Assembly: GCA_031308135.1 (NCBI GenBank)
Contig: JAHLJT010000631.1
Coordinates: 158,448,921-158,512,920 of the forward strand
Source of the DNA: Acheta domesticus
Lineage: Eukaryota; Arthropoda; Insecta; Orthoptera; Gryllidae
DNA length: 64,000 nt
Direction of reading: 5' to 3'
Shown: piece by piece, positions 45,640 to 57,085 of the stretch
Layout of the letters: each line of letters starts with the position of its first letter
Numbering within the stretch: the stretch's first letter is position 1
Notes under the pieces: model-generated
Seen by the model: only the letters and a program-made list of their open reading frames with translations
What the model was told of the DNA's origin: nothing
Databases searched by the model: none
Made by a program: the position numbers and the translations under genes

Positions 45640-46770
45640 CTGTGTTTAGACGATTACTACATGAAACTGGGGATGCTCAAACAGCACATACTTTCTTACA
45701 TTATTTCTAGATTTGCGATTTTCGACACTTCAGAAACTTCAATGAAAATGAGACCTGTGTAATTCTTCAAGCGTCCCTTGTTCATACACGCAAAAATGTT
45801 GATGATAAATCAGGAGTGTTTTTTGAGAAAATGTGTTTTTCATAAATTGCATAAATTTCAAGCAAAAATCACACAAAAACCACTTGTTTTTTCAAAACAT
45901 TCTACATGCCGCTTTTAAAGAGCTGAATTGTAGGACAGAGTTTGCTTAAATCTTTATTTTCAATTTTGTAATTTTCAAACGTTAACATTTTGCAATTTTA
46001 TAAAATACAGGGAGTTCGCCGGATATCAGATTAATTATTTTACCGTTCGTTGATAATACGAGGAGACAATTTAACGAAACATTTTAGAGCCATTTTTTAG
46101 AAAAAAATTGTTTAAAAAATTAAAAAGTTGTTATATTTCAGGTAAAATTTCGCGAAAATTACTCTCATTTTTGAAAACTTGTACATCACCTTATTTCCTT
46201 ATCTCTCTATAAAGCACATATTATTTCATTCAGGAAAAAATCAACCGCTTCAATATTGTAGTTGTAGGAAGATACCAAAAAAAAATTGAACTGTTGTAAC
46301 TTTCAAAAAATCTGTTATTTCAAGGAGAATGAGACCCACGCAATTCTCGTGTGTTTTACGCTATTCGAGGACGAAGTTTAATTTAAAAAATTGGAGTCAT
46401 TATTGTAAAACATTTGAAAATGTTGTTTAGGTTTCATATAAACTACTCCGCAAGAAATGGAAATATCTGTTTTAAACTGATAGAGACTCGAGTCGACTTA
46501 TATCGAACGTGGAATGTCAATTTGGAGAAATAGGCTAAACGTTTTAGGCGCTAGTGGTGACCACAGACCGACGGACAGAGACGTTTTGTCTTCAATCCAC
46601 TTTTCGGTATCACATGCATTTTGAGAACAAAACTTTTTTAGGAAGTAGTTTACTATATTTGAGGAACAAGATTTATCCACTTTTTATTAACCACGGCCGG
46701 CAATAAGAATTTCCTGTCGAAAATTCGCCGTTTTCCGGTCCACGATTAGAATACTTCTTCTTTGTGAAGT
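45640..46770 (+). repeat. unclassified interspersed repeat R, copy C (longest)
   Basis: About 1.1 kb aligning in patches with A, B and D. Landmarks are CAAACAGCACATACTTTCTT (45679-45698), a TAGTTGTAGGAAGATACC block, GACCGACGGACAGAGACG at 46566-46583, CACTTTTCGGTATCAC and AAATTCGCCGTTTTCCGG at the right end. It is AT-rich and non-coding, and diverged from A and D. Confidence 0.65.
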
Positions 46771-47109
46771 ATGGGCGAGAAAGTTAAAAAAAAAGCAATT
46801 CAAATACGGTCATCAGAAAAAAATATATTATAGACGAACTTCGAACAATATGAAAAATATATAAACTGCAATAAATGAGTTCAATATACTAACATTGCAT
46901 TTTGTGTTTTGGATCCTCTGTCATGCTAACAAATGACACAATTTTCATCCGGGATGATGTCTTTGACACTAACATGGCTTCAAAATTAATCATTTCATTG
47001 AATAACAACTTTCTCAACGTCTATATTTAATATTAAAAAACGTTTAGTCATACTTTGTTTTTATTCGTTCCGAAAGGCGCAGTGTCAAAAGTTATGCCAA
47101 TGCTGCAGG

Positions 47110-47292
47110 GCGGTCACCGTGACTGCGGCAAACTTTCAATCACCTAATTGAAATATCTACACGTATTAGAATCCGAACATCCAACTGAATAACTCTCAAT
47201 AGCGTTAAAACGAGGCAGAGTTATGTTAAAAAAACCCTTACACTTTGGCTTGCGAAAGTCGATTTTGGATATGCTAAAGTCACAGTGACCGC
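47110..47292. repeat. inverted pair of GCGGTCAC-type palindromes
   Basis: GCGGTCACCGTGACT (47110-47124) and AGTCACAGTGACCGC (47278-47292) are inverted copies 153 bp apart, each itself near-palindromic. This may be a small non-autonomous element with its ends close to these motifs. No clear target duplication. Confidence 0.45.
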
Positions 47293-47560
47293 ACTATGCA
47301 AAGTTGAAAGGGATTAAAAATAAACAGTTTATGTTAGTATCGTGCAGACGTAGCGTCAATACGTATATATAGACGTGAAAACACAATATGCTTGATCAGG
47401 AGGAAACAGTTAATACAAAAATCATCCAACAAATGAGAACACTGACCTATTTGCATTTAATCACAAAATCCAACCGATCTAAATACGAGAGGAGCCGACG
47501 AATATGGCAAAGATCCCAAAACGCAAAAGAAAGGAAAGGAATAATCATGGCCCTGCGCTC
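47293..47560. other. AT-rich spacer
   Basis: Nothing recognised. Confidence 0.35.
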
Positions 47561-48340
47561 CGATGAAGGCGTTAGATCATCCCAGCCATCGACAATGGGA
47601 GGCGGACGGCCTTCGCTCTTGGCCGAAGCCCCATCTCTCGCATAATAATATTCAAAGGCAGAATTAAAGTCGCCAATTAGAGCGCACTTGAGGCAGGCGG
47701 CGGGGCGCGCGTGGGCCGTAAATACGACCATCGAAAGCGCAGAGCCCCGGAGCCTCCCTTTGTGGAATTATCCGAGCGGCAGGAGGACTCGGGCAACTCC
47801 CACCCGGTCCCCGCCACGCCATCGCCATCGCCATCGCCTTCGCCTTCGCCTCCTCTGCTCCGCCCACGCCCTCTCTGCTCCACCCCCGCAGCCTGCCAGT
47901 GTCCCCGCCTCCGTTGCTGTCCCACCTTCTGCGCCTATGACTTTGCTTCCTTCTCTACTCCACCACCGCGTATCCCCCCGTCTCCACTTCTACCTCTTCA
48001 CCTCCCCACTCCACTGCCAGTGACTGCACCCTCCAGTTACTCTGTCTGTGCTCCGCTTTCGCCACCTCAGGTTCCCCTCTTCTCTGACCACGCCCACTCC
48101 TTCTCCTCTGCCCCACCCTCACCTGCGCCCCCACACCGCCCCGCCCCTGCATTTCCTCCAACCGCCTCCGTCGAAGTTCTGATCTTCAGCTTCCCCCAGA
48201 CCTACCCCCATTTACTCTTTACGCCCTCTTTTACGTCTCTTTCCCTTTTGGGTTCAATTTTGCTCGGTCACAGACCCCGTCCACAATTGTCTCCCGGAGT
48301 AGTCTCTTCATCTGTATGACTCTGAATGGTCACTTTCTTT
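47561..48340. other. GC island followed by pyrimidine-rich block
   Basis: A GC-rich island (47561-47820, with CGCCAATTAGAGCGC at 47670-47684) passes through ATCGCC/TTCGCC hexamer repeats (47820-47850) into 500 bp of C/T-rich plus strand. A 202-codon frame (47711-48319) is Pro/Ser-rich low complexity and treated as compositional. Confidence 0.5.
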
Positions 48341-48839
48341 CTCTTTGCGTTGATTTCGCTGCGTAAAGTTTCTCATTCCAATTCCTGCTTTTCCCTGGCT
48401 TCTTCTTTTAATAATTGTAGCACTTATTATTTCTTCACTGAATCACCTTCTAAAACATTCTTTGACTATTACAATTTTCCAACTCTATAGCTTCTATTTC
48501 CCAAGAATTTGAGACTGATGTGTGACATGAAAGTGATTTTGCCGTTTTGTCACGATTTGTTTACGCCAGGCTCTGTCATCATATTACCTATAGCCTTTCG
48601 AATACTTGTGTTTGTACTATCACTTACTTTTCATGGCATTTGTATTTAGATAATTGCTCTCATTTTTTCAGGAACTTATTTATATTTATTACTTATATTG
48701 TGACAGGACGTTTGGTTATGTTTGACAGCTACCACATCATCTTTATGTAGTATAAAATATAAGGTGCCCTCTTTATTCGTCGCCTATTACTGAACTGTTT
48801 TAAGACACTTCAGTCATTTACTCCACCATCTGTACGCCT
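48341..48839. other. T-rich spacer
   Basis: Pyrimidine-leaning, AT-rich; nothing recognised. TATAAAAT at 48752 is isolated. Confidence 0.4.
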
Positions 48840-49570
48840 TTGGCGTCGTTTCATGCCGAGCCCTTGACGCTGCCACTGATTTACAATCTACCCTCCAGAC
48901 CCCGTACCCTCCTCTGTTTTCCTCGCCCCCATTGCCGTCCACTTACGCCTCTGAACACTCCATCATCATTGCCGTTACCACCTCCGCTATCACCCCCTCG
49001 CCCCCAATTACAATTGAGGCAACCGTCACCGCCGTCGCTTGTAACTCAGGCGACATTATCCCCGTCACCGCCGCCGCGCCGCCAGGCCTTCCGCCGGCAG
49101 CCTCGAGCGCGCCCGCCGCTCCACGAGAGGGCGCGAGAGGGCCCGCCATTATGACGGTCCATCCATTCGCCCGTCACTTCCTCCGCGCGTCCGCTCCCGC
49201 TCCTCATATTCTCCGCCTCCGGCGCTCTCTCGCCTCCGCCCCGCCCCGCCCCTACCCGCCCCGCCTCGCCCCACGTGCCGCCCCGCGCCGCCCCGCGCCG
49301 CCCCGCGCCGCGCCGCGCCGCGCCGCCTCGGCCGTCCTGCGCGAGGACACACAAATCCCGGGGCCGAGATTCGGCGGGCGGCGAGAGCGCTTGGCGACTA
49401 AATTATTCATACGAGGCCGGCCCTCGCCCGCCCGCCCACCGCCTCCAATTTGGGCGGACGCGCCGCCGATACGCGCTGCGACGGGGCGCCCCACGGGCGG
49501 CGCCCGGGGAGGGGAGGGGAGCGGAGGGCCCAGACGCGGACAGAGCGAAGGGGACGTGAAAGGGTGAGGC
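48840..49570. other. large CpG island with 10-bp tandem repeat
   Basis: Starts C/T-rich, becomes strongly CpG-rich and contains CCGCGCCGCC tandem units at about 49280-49327. CCCGCCATTATGACGG (49143-49158) has a GCCATTAT Pleiohomeotic-like core, and GACTAAATTATTCATACG lies at 49396-49413. Frames up to 211 codons are Ala/Pro/Arg low complexity. Confidence 0.5.
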
Positions 49571-50200
49571 AAGTCCGGAATTATGTGGGATGCAGAGAAG
49601 GACGTTTCGTGAGACCGGTTACTCGAAGAACAGAATTCGAGCTGAAAGGTCTAAAAAGAGGAGGACGTAGAAACGTAACAGAGGAAAGTTCTGAGTGTAA
49701 CAAGATGGCCAAAGGACAAGGAAGATAGTTCTCATAGTGGAAGAGGAAATCCGAAAACAGAGAGTTGTATTATACTTTAATAATATGTATTCTATGTATT
49801 GTACTTTTACAGAAAGAATACTAAAGAAAATATGAAAATAATTCAAGGATAATGTTTGGAGGCTCGTTTCAAAGGTGTGTGACATGAAGTCTTGACTTAA
49901 AAGAAAATACTTGAAGTAGGTAGATCAAATTAAAAATGAAATATTTCGGTAGAATATATTGATAGAAAATAGAAATCTTAATGAAGCCAGGCGCAAGCAA
50001 TACTTGTAATGCAGATCTAATTTAAACATGCATTGAATAAAACATAGAAATGTATGGACATGAGCGTGAGTATTAGACAGAAAGAATAAGTCTAGCGAAT
50101 TACTGGTGAGGTGGAATAACTAAATTTGAGGCCTAGTTAGAGAGAGCAAATGTGTAAAAGCTCATAAGCTACAGTCTATCACAACAAGGGAGGACAGAGA
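49571..50200. other. spacer, purine-rich then AT-rich
   Basis: Plus-strand purine bias up to about 49760 (AAAAAGAGGAGGACGTAG), then AT-rich. Nothing recognised. Confidence 0.4.
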
Positions 50201-50490
50201 CATGAAAAGGAAAGGGTATATCACGGCGCAGTGTGGCGTAGTTAAAAGTAGGATGGAGCAACGCAACATGCAGAGATGTACAACAGACGAAGGGCGGACA
50301 GGCCGAGTAGGGTCACAGGCTGAGGAATGCTGCACGGCAGAGCGGGGGCTGGGACGATCGGGGGCGGGGTATGTGACCCGCACAGCGCCGCGCCGCCCTT
50401 TGAACCTGCGAAAAGCCTTCGGAACGCACGGTTCGCCTCTGCTTCGGCCTTCGTCGATCGCATTTGGCTGGACGCGGAGCGGAATTAGGT
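50201..50490. other. small GC island
   Basis: GC-rich core at 50290-50470. No motif cluster or gene recognised. Confidence 0.4.
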
Positions 50491-52235
50491 TGTAGGATCG
50501 TTCTAAAACGAAACTTGCTGTGTTGTGGACATGCTTAGGTTTGTAAAGGACTGAAAATATCGTTTGTACTATTAAGTCCGTATTCTCATGTAAAACACTA
50601 CAACACAACGATTAGGCACACAATTAAACCTTTATGTTCTTAATGAACTTCAACCCTTTCTCTAACACATCCATAATATTATGAAGGTTTTCTTTTTTGT
50701 AAAGGTAATTTGTTACAATAGATAGAAGTCAAATTGAGGTGATGGTTTGGAGTTAAAGAATCAAAACGTATCGCAATATTTTATTGAGAGGTAGGATTTT
50801 ATGTGTTACAACATCGTAATTATGCGTATTACAATGTCGTAATTAACAAAGAGTCATAAAGCAAGCATAGACGCATTTCAATCAGTAGGGAAACATTGAC
50901 CCACCTTTTGTAGATAATTCACGTTTGGGTTATGTAACTTTTTAATTAATTTACTTTATTTTTTCTAAATATGTAATCAGTTTACGCAAGGCGTTTGTAA
51001 AAAAAAGTACAATTATTTATTTCATAGCTTAACCAAAAGTATATAATAAGAATATGATAATAAAAAAATATCATATCTGAAATATGTATAGATTGAGCTC
51101 TTTATTTTCGTTTGTCTGCCTCATCACGTTCAAGGTAAATATCTCGTATATTCAACCAAACGTGTAACATTCTATTTTATATTCTTTTTATGAAACATCT
51201 GTAAAATCAAATGGTGAATTTTCAAAAGCTGTGGAAAAGAGAAAAGCAAAACAAAGGATTGCTGAAGTGCGAAGTGATTCCTTGTCACTCCTTTGCCACC
51301 CCTCCTGCGGCCACTCCGTCTCCAGCGCGCGAATGTAGTTAAGCAGTTCCATAACGCTCTGAAAAAGGAAACAAAACTTCTGCGGAAGGCAATAACTCCT
51401 CTGACTGGATGTTTATTCATGACTACTAAAATCAGAGAATAATAGGCGTGAAAGAAAATTTTCCTCGTCGATTTTCGGCTTGTATTCAAATCTCCTTAAA
51501 GCGAATCTAATTGCGGGAGTTGCCTGAAATAAAGACGCCAGAGAATACTTTTGACGGTGAACACGTAATTATGGATCGTGGTTACAACTTTTTCGTTTAG
51601 TGGCTGGAAGGTCTGAAAAGAAAACAAAAAATATACATTTGGGAAGAATCGATTTGGACCTTCAAGAAACCTCTTTCTTTAAAAGACCAACAATAAGCAT
51701 TTACGGTCAGTTGCGCATTCCCAGATAAAACGTGATCCACGGTTTAAATTCGGTTTAATGCCTAGTGACCGTTTGTACAATTGACGAAAATCGCTGAACA
51801 TAGTTTAAACAGAAGTTGAATCAGAACTGCCGCTCTTGAGACTTTAAACGAATTTTTGGCGATTCTCATGGAAACATATCCTTGAAGTAGTAGTTTGGTG
51901 ATGACCTACGTGGGAAAAGCTAATATGTAAATTGCACGATTAACTGGCGCAGATTATTTTGAAGAATTCGTTTTCAAGTACGGGTTTCCAAGACAGCTAA
52001 AGTATTGTGCCCTCGTCCAAATCATTTCGAAATCTGGAGAGAAAACGATTTTTGGCAGATTTCGACTACCCAAAAGTTACTATAAACCTGTACTTGAAAA
52101 GATTCATATTCAATACATTTTCTTGCATTCCAGTACTGCCGAATGCTTTTCTACCAGCTCTATACGATTTCTTTGAGAGGGATTTACAGATCGTTTCTTA
52201 TTGTCCCTTTCGTTCCTAAAAAAATCATCTCTGGT
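50491..52235. other. AT-rich spacer with a moderate-GC patch
   Basis: Mostly featureless. At 51480-51600, TCTCCTTAAAGCGAATCTAA, GACGCCAGAG and ACACGTAATTATGGATCG give a small cluster of homeodomain-type cores. No gene. Confidence 0.4.
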
Positions 52236-52430
52236 GGGCCGGGTGCAAAGGCTATCTGCATTCCGTGGGCTACTGTCAGGCATCACTCCTCCTCCGTTGT
52301 ACGACGCAACGCCCGCCTTCCCGTACGCACACCGTCAGCCCGCGCTCTCCGAGGCCTCGCGCCTTCGAGTCAGCTGCTCGTTCCGCGCGCTGGCCGCGCG
52401 CCCTTGTGAGCGTCTGACTGAGCTATGATG
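52236..52430. other. small GC island
   Basis: About 190 bp GC-rich, mixed strands, no recognised motif or coding signal. Confidence 0.4.
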
Positions 52431-53040
52431 TTACACATGTTACATTTGACGAATTTCTCTACATTTCTAAAGTAAGTTTTCTTTTTTATTTATAAAAAGA
52501 CTATGAAGGTAACAATGAAAATACTTCCTTTAACCGCATTTCTTATTCGAATATAAATGACACGTTGAATGTGTTGTATCTTGTAACTTTCATGATGGAT
52601 ACTTTGTGAAAGTACATAACTAATGCATTTGTCTGTTATAAAAATATTAGTTTTTAGAATATTAGTTGAAAATAATTTTTGGATAAATTTAAAATTGCCT
52701 TGTATGATGCCGTTCCTTCTATCAGAAGAATTCAAATCATGTAGCTGATGTGGATAAGAGTAGAGAAGTGAGTTCAACATTATAATGTTATCTCAAAGCA
52801 CAAACATACAAAGCTCCGGAGTTGATTTGTTCTCCACAAGAGAAATGTGTACCATAGTTTTATATTTTTAATGAATTTACAATAGTTCTATCCTGTTTGT
52901 GTACATTGTCAACACCATCTAATTTAGTAGTTATTCAAACTGCGCTTTGATAATTTTAAATTTATGCAAAGATATATTACTATTAATTATAATTTTCATG
53001 GCTCATTAATATGGAAAATAAATGTAAGTGAAAAATCATT
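52431..53040. other. AT-rich spacer
   Basis: Nothing recognised. Confidence 0.4.
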
Positions 53041-53122
53041 ATTTTAATTTGTTTTTCTTTGTTTGCAGGTGAGAGACATTCGATCACAATGTGGAACTGA
53101 CCCACTTATACAACTGGTGAGT
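53041..53122 (+). other. recursive-splice-like site with 48-nt microexon (53069-53116)
   Basis: A pyrimidine tract ending TTTTTCTTTGTTTGCAG at 53068 is followed immediately by GTGAGA, so CAG|GTGAGA combines a strong acceptor with a regenerated donor. Forty-eight bases later is a second strong donor, CTG|GTGAGT (53116/53117). The 48-nt segment is a multiple of three and open only in frame 0, reading VRDIRSQCGTDPLIQL. This layout matches recursive-splice (ratcheting) exons in very long introns, where the microexon may be kept, skipped or used only to define the site. The peptide is not recognised. If real, the window lies inside a plus-strand intron. Confidence 0.5.
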
Positions 53123-53735
53123 TTTGAACTGAACTCTTAGTATATTTTTTCATTAATCCGTGGATAACGTCTTCTCTCACAGCCATCTAACATTGAAACA
53201 AAAATTGAAAGTTTGGAAGCAGTGAAGGAACGAAGGAAGTATATAATTACTAGATTCACACTTACCATATACATAACCACATTACAACATAGAGATAGTA
53301 ATTATATCATCTTAAGAGTGGCACTAAAATTTTATTGCATCACGTTTGGCGACAATGAAAAACTAAACTATTGATACGCTACAAACTTTACTTAATTTAC
53401 TTTGCTGTTTTAACATCAATGTATTATGGTTATTTTATTCAAAAAGAAGATTATAAATTATAACACACCGAACAGCGGCCACATTAACAGTATCCAACAT
53501 GAAAATAGCACGGATTTAGAGAGAGTGTAGTACGTACTAAAGAAAAAATTCGATGTGAAAATATAAAAATAATATTAACTAGTTTAATTGTTTGGATCGT
53601 ATCGCACAAAATGAATGACTGTAGAGAAAATAGAACATAAGGAATATAGAAAACTGTCAAACATTTTGTTACCTATTTAGTAACTTTTTTTTTAACTTTA
53701 GGAATAACGGTAGCAGAACTGGCAGACTTATATAC
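53123..53735. other. AT-rich spacer
   Basis: Nothing recognised. Confidence 0.4.
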
Positions 53736-53737
53736 AA

Positions 53738-53818
53738 GTAACCATGTCCCGCGCGGGATTCGAACCAGCGGCCCTTCAGGCACGAGGTAGTTACGTCCCT
53801 TCAGCCCTAGCGACCTCG
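53738..53818 (-). mobile_element. tRNA-like SINE head, inverted against S4
   Basis: The minus strand has a B-box GCTGGTTCGAATCCCGC (53754-53770) and an A-box-like AGGTCGCTAGGGCTG (about 53801-53815). This looks like a SINE promoter region or tRNA pseudogene. It abuts the S4 tail, which runs the other way, so it is probably a separate truncated insertion. Confidence 0.55.
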
Positions 53819-54112
53819 GTTGTACAGGCTGATCTTCCTTGTCCTATCCTATCCCTTACTTACACACACTCTTACATACACTAGCTACCAGACATGCCGG
53901 ATGACCTGTGGGAAGCTTGGAGCTTGTCCATGCTGGAGCAGTGCGCCTTTGGTGGAAGCTGCCTGGTTGGGGAAAACCCCGCTAGCCGACGCTCGTTATT
54001 CAGTGGGGGAAGAACACCGCCACCTCCCCAGCAAAAAAATGCACTTACCTTACGGGACTAATGACCTTAGTAGTTGACGAGCTCAGAATCACTATTCAAT
54101 CAATGAATCAAA
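53819..54112 (+). mobile_element. SINE 3' half, copy S4
   Basis: Contains GATCTTCCTTGTCCTATCC, CCTGGTTGGGGAAAACCCCG, GCTAGCCGACGCTCG and CTTACGGGACTAATGACC, aligning with the reverse complement of S2 through to the AATCAATGAATC tail. Its 5' part is missing. The 85-codon frame inside it is not a gene. Confidence 0.75.
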
Positions 54113-54880
54113 AAATCTACGAAAATGAGTTCTGTAAAGGGAACAAAATACTGTACCTGACTGCGCCATTTGTATTGCATCACCTGCGCCACCGATATTT
54201 GCATTATTTTTCTAGTGAAGAATATTATGAGAGATTACTAAGTTTCCTTTTTATGCTTTTTGCAATTTACGTGATGTATTGTTGTTTAATTTCTTTTAGA
54301 GAAGGAAAAAGCTTTCTGAACATATGTTTGCATATTTAGAACGTATGTTTATTTTAAAAGAGATTAATTAATATACCTGCTCAGAGACGTGCAGAATCTG
54401 CAAGTAAATGTGAATGAGAGGGACAGGGAACGGCAGAGACAGACAGGGACAGGGTGAGGGAGGGAGAGACAGTGAGAAACGGTGATGGAAGGGGAAAGAG
54501 GGAGATGAAGGGCAGAACAATGTCTGCCAGGTTTTCCTAGTAAAAATATAAATTATCCGATTTTTCGTATAATGACACACTAGAATGTAAAATATTATTC
54601 GTAGCAACAGTCTTTCACTATTAAACTGTGCATTTTTTTAGTTGCACGAGAATTACATTTTGTAGTTCTGTAGAGTGTATAGAAGCAATCATTATTTAAA
54701 AATGCGGACGCCTCGTGAAATTAGATAAACCCGTGAAGATGTTTCAAGTACTATTTATTTCCTACTTCTATTTTACCAGTTATATTTTAGCCAGGAATCC
54801 TCCTCACTTTCTCCCAGTCAATATTTGACTATCACCTGATTTGTCAACATGTTTGCTACACTCACTCACGACTCGATCAA
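54113..54880. other. AT-rich spacer with GA-rich tract
   Basis: A plus-strand GA-rich tract at 54415-54520 (GGGACAGGGTGAGGGAGGGAG) lies in otherwise AT-rich DNA. No gene. Confidence 0.4.
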
Positions 54881-55340
54881 TGTAAAGTAGAGCGCGCCCG
54901 TATCCGGACGGGCCGCAGAATTTAGCTTATATCTCGATTTTGCGGAGTCCGCGCTGCGCCTCGCGCGGGAGGTAATCCTTTGATTTCCTCGCTGCCTCTC
55001 GGGCGGCGCATTCTGTTTCCGGAGTAATTACTGTTTTGAAACTGATGTTTGCGCATGTACAATACGCCTGTCCTAATATTTGGAAGGTGAAGTGAAGTGG
55101 ACCGGAACGTCAGGCGAGGCGCAGTGCGCGTGGCATGGCGTGGCGTGGCGTGGCGAGGCGTGGCGGGGCCGGGCGGGAGGTAGTGTCGCGAGGTGGCTCG
55201 GAGTAGTGCGGGGAGGTCTGCTACCGTGAGGCGGCAGTGGCTGGGAGCTGCGGTGACGGCGCCGAGATTGGGTTCCACACAGACAGAGCTGTTCCAGCAA
55301 TAGAGGCAGGCAGTTTGCTTCTCTACAGTCAACTCCTTTC
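54881..55340. promoter_or_regulatory. GC island with GTGGC tandem and homeodomain/TCF-like sites
   Basis: The left part has GGAGGTAATCCTTTGATTTC (54969-54988; TAATCC Otx/Bicoid-type and CCTTTGAT TCF-type cores) and CGGAGTAATTACTGTTTTG (55018-55036). The right part has a TGGCG/GTGGC pentamer tandem (55132-55168). A 156-codon minus frame is low complexity. The left part is a plausible enhancer. Confidence 0.35.
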
Positions 55341-57077
55341 TTGACATTTCGGCTCGGACTGAACTGCTCCTTTTAGGTGCTTGCATTTCCACTATACACG
55401 CTCTATTGTAAAATTACTATAGTTAACTCACTAAAACAGCACCAAAAGTGCAAGAGCTTCAAACCGTGCATACTTCCCAATATATTTTTTACTTATACTA
55501 TAGTCCCTTTTAGGACAACATTACATAAACTTGATTTAGCGGACTCTTCCGTCTCTGAATGTGAAGGGGAAAAACGACTCTACTTCTAAAGTGTGATTGT
55601 TCACAATGGAAGGGACTTTCAGATCGAAGTTAAACACGGCATTGAAAGAACAAGATCTACTCTGTTCGGACTGCTGTCCATTCAAAGGGTATATACTGAT
55701 TTCGAGAACCTTGTAATAATGGCAATTAAAAAACAACAGCATATCATCTAAAATAGTAAAAGAAAGGTTAAGAGAAGAGGTCTATTTCATGACTTGAAAT
55801 GGATGAAGAGTTGATCCCTAGGAGGCGAGTCGTGATCCTGCAATATTACAGAAATTTTAGTGTAAGAAACCATCACGCTGACGATGACAGATTATTTCAG
55901 CCCGAAATGCGAATGATTTGTGGGATATCAGTTGATGGCACGATGGTCTGGAATCAAAAAATGAAAAGTTTTATCTAGCACTTTTGAAATTGTACACAAC
56001 ATTTGGAAATACTGTCTCCTAAAACATATGATGAGGTCATGTAAAAGTTTTTGTTACCAATTGAAATTTTTTTGAGAACAAGAAACAGCAGAAAAAGTGA
56101 AGTTGCCTAAAAGTGCCACTGAAACAGTCGGAAACGTTTTTAGTACTTCCCCGCGACATGCAATAGATGAAATTAAAACTTCGAAATGAAACGATCATAA
56201 TATCTTACATCTTTTAGAACAGAACGCTACCAATTTATTTTGGTTCACGTATGGCTTCATCTGAAAATAGACTAGATTAATGTTTTCATCCTGTACTTTG
56301 TTCTGGTCATAAGTGTTCCTGATCTGGAGGCAGGCCAGATTAAATTTTCTTTAGTTATGTTGCCCTTTGTGTTTTAAGGAATCAGCATTTCGCAGCTGAG
56401 AAGATAGAGAAAAACAAAGAATTGTATTTTTATTTATATTTTAATTGTATTTTATTTAATTTTGGTTCTTACATCTTAAAGTTGATGCAGTACTGTTTTG
56501 TAGCTCATATCGGGCCCAAAGAAAAATGTTGAGTTTTTTGAATAAAAATTGCGTAATGCATATTAGAAAATGTCTCGTATGCAATGAATGAATTATATAT
56601 GAAAACAAATGCGAAATGTTAAGCGGAGCAAATTCAAGGTTACGAGACAAGCTTAGCAACCTGCTCATTCTACCGCATCACGGTCACCACTTGCGACTAA
56701 TGGTAGCTTAAGTGGAAAGGATTTTTTTAGTGCTTTGTGCTGCTTTATGATAGTCTTTAATTTAATTTTTATTTTTTTGCATTTTATCTAATGTACTGTA
56801 ATTTTTATAGTTTTTATTGATTGCATTTTATCCAACTGACCTGTAATTTTGTTTTATCTGAAGACTTGTAATTCTTTTTTTAATATTAAACATCTAGGAA
56901 TTGTTTAATCAATTGTGTAAGGAAATGTTTGACTGACTTTTAATAGGTCTATTTTTTATAAACGTAACGTTCTCACGTTAATTAGTGTAGCCTGTTATCT
57001 CAGTAATGTATTCGGTTCAAATTATTATAATCAGTGCATTGATTACAAGAAAGTATATAATTTATTAGAGTTTGTAC
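55341..57077. other. AT-rich spacer, nothing recognised
   Basis: No supportable feature in about 1.7 kb. Confidence 0.45.
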
Positions 57078-57085
57078 CAAATGAT

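Noticed and set aside
47711..48319. 202-codon plus-strand open frame
   Set aside because: Low-complexity Pro/Ser sequence driven by C/T-rich DNA and hexamer repeats.
48932..49567. 211-codon plus-strand open frame
   Set aside because: CpG island composition with 10-bp tandem repeats; no domain.
53069..53116. Identity of the 48-nt microexon with Drosophila Ubx microexon mI
   Set aside because: Only the general layout and an Ile-Arg-Ser tripeptide agree; length, phase and the remaining residues differ, so homology cannot be claimed.
53754..53815. A functional tRNA gene on the minus strand
   Set aside because: A and B boxes are present, but no full cloverleaf could be traced and it abuts SINE sequence, so a SINE head is more likely.
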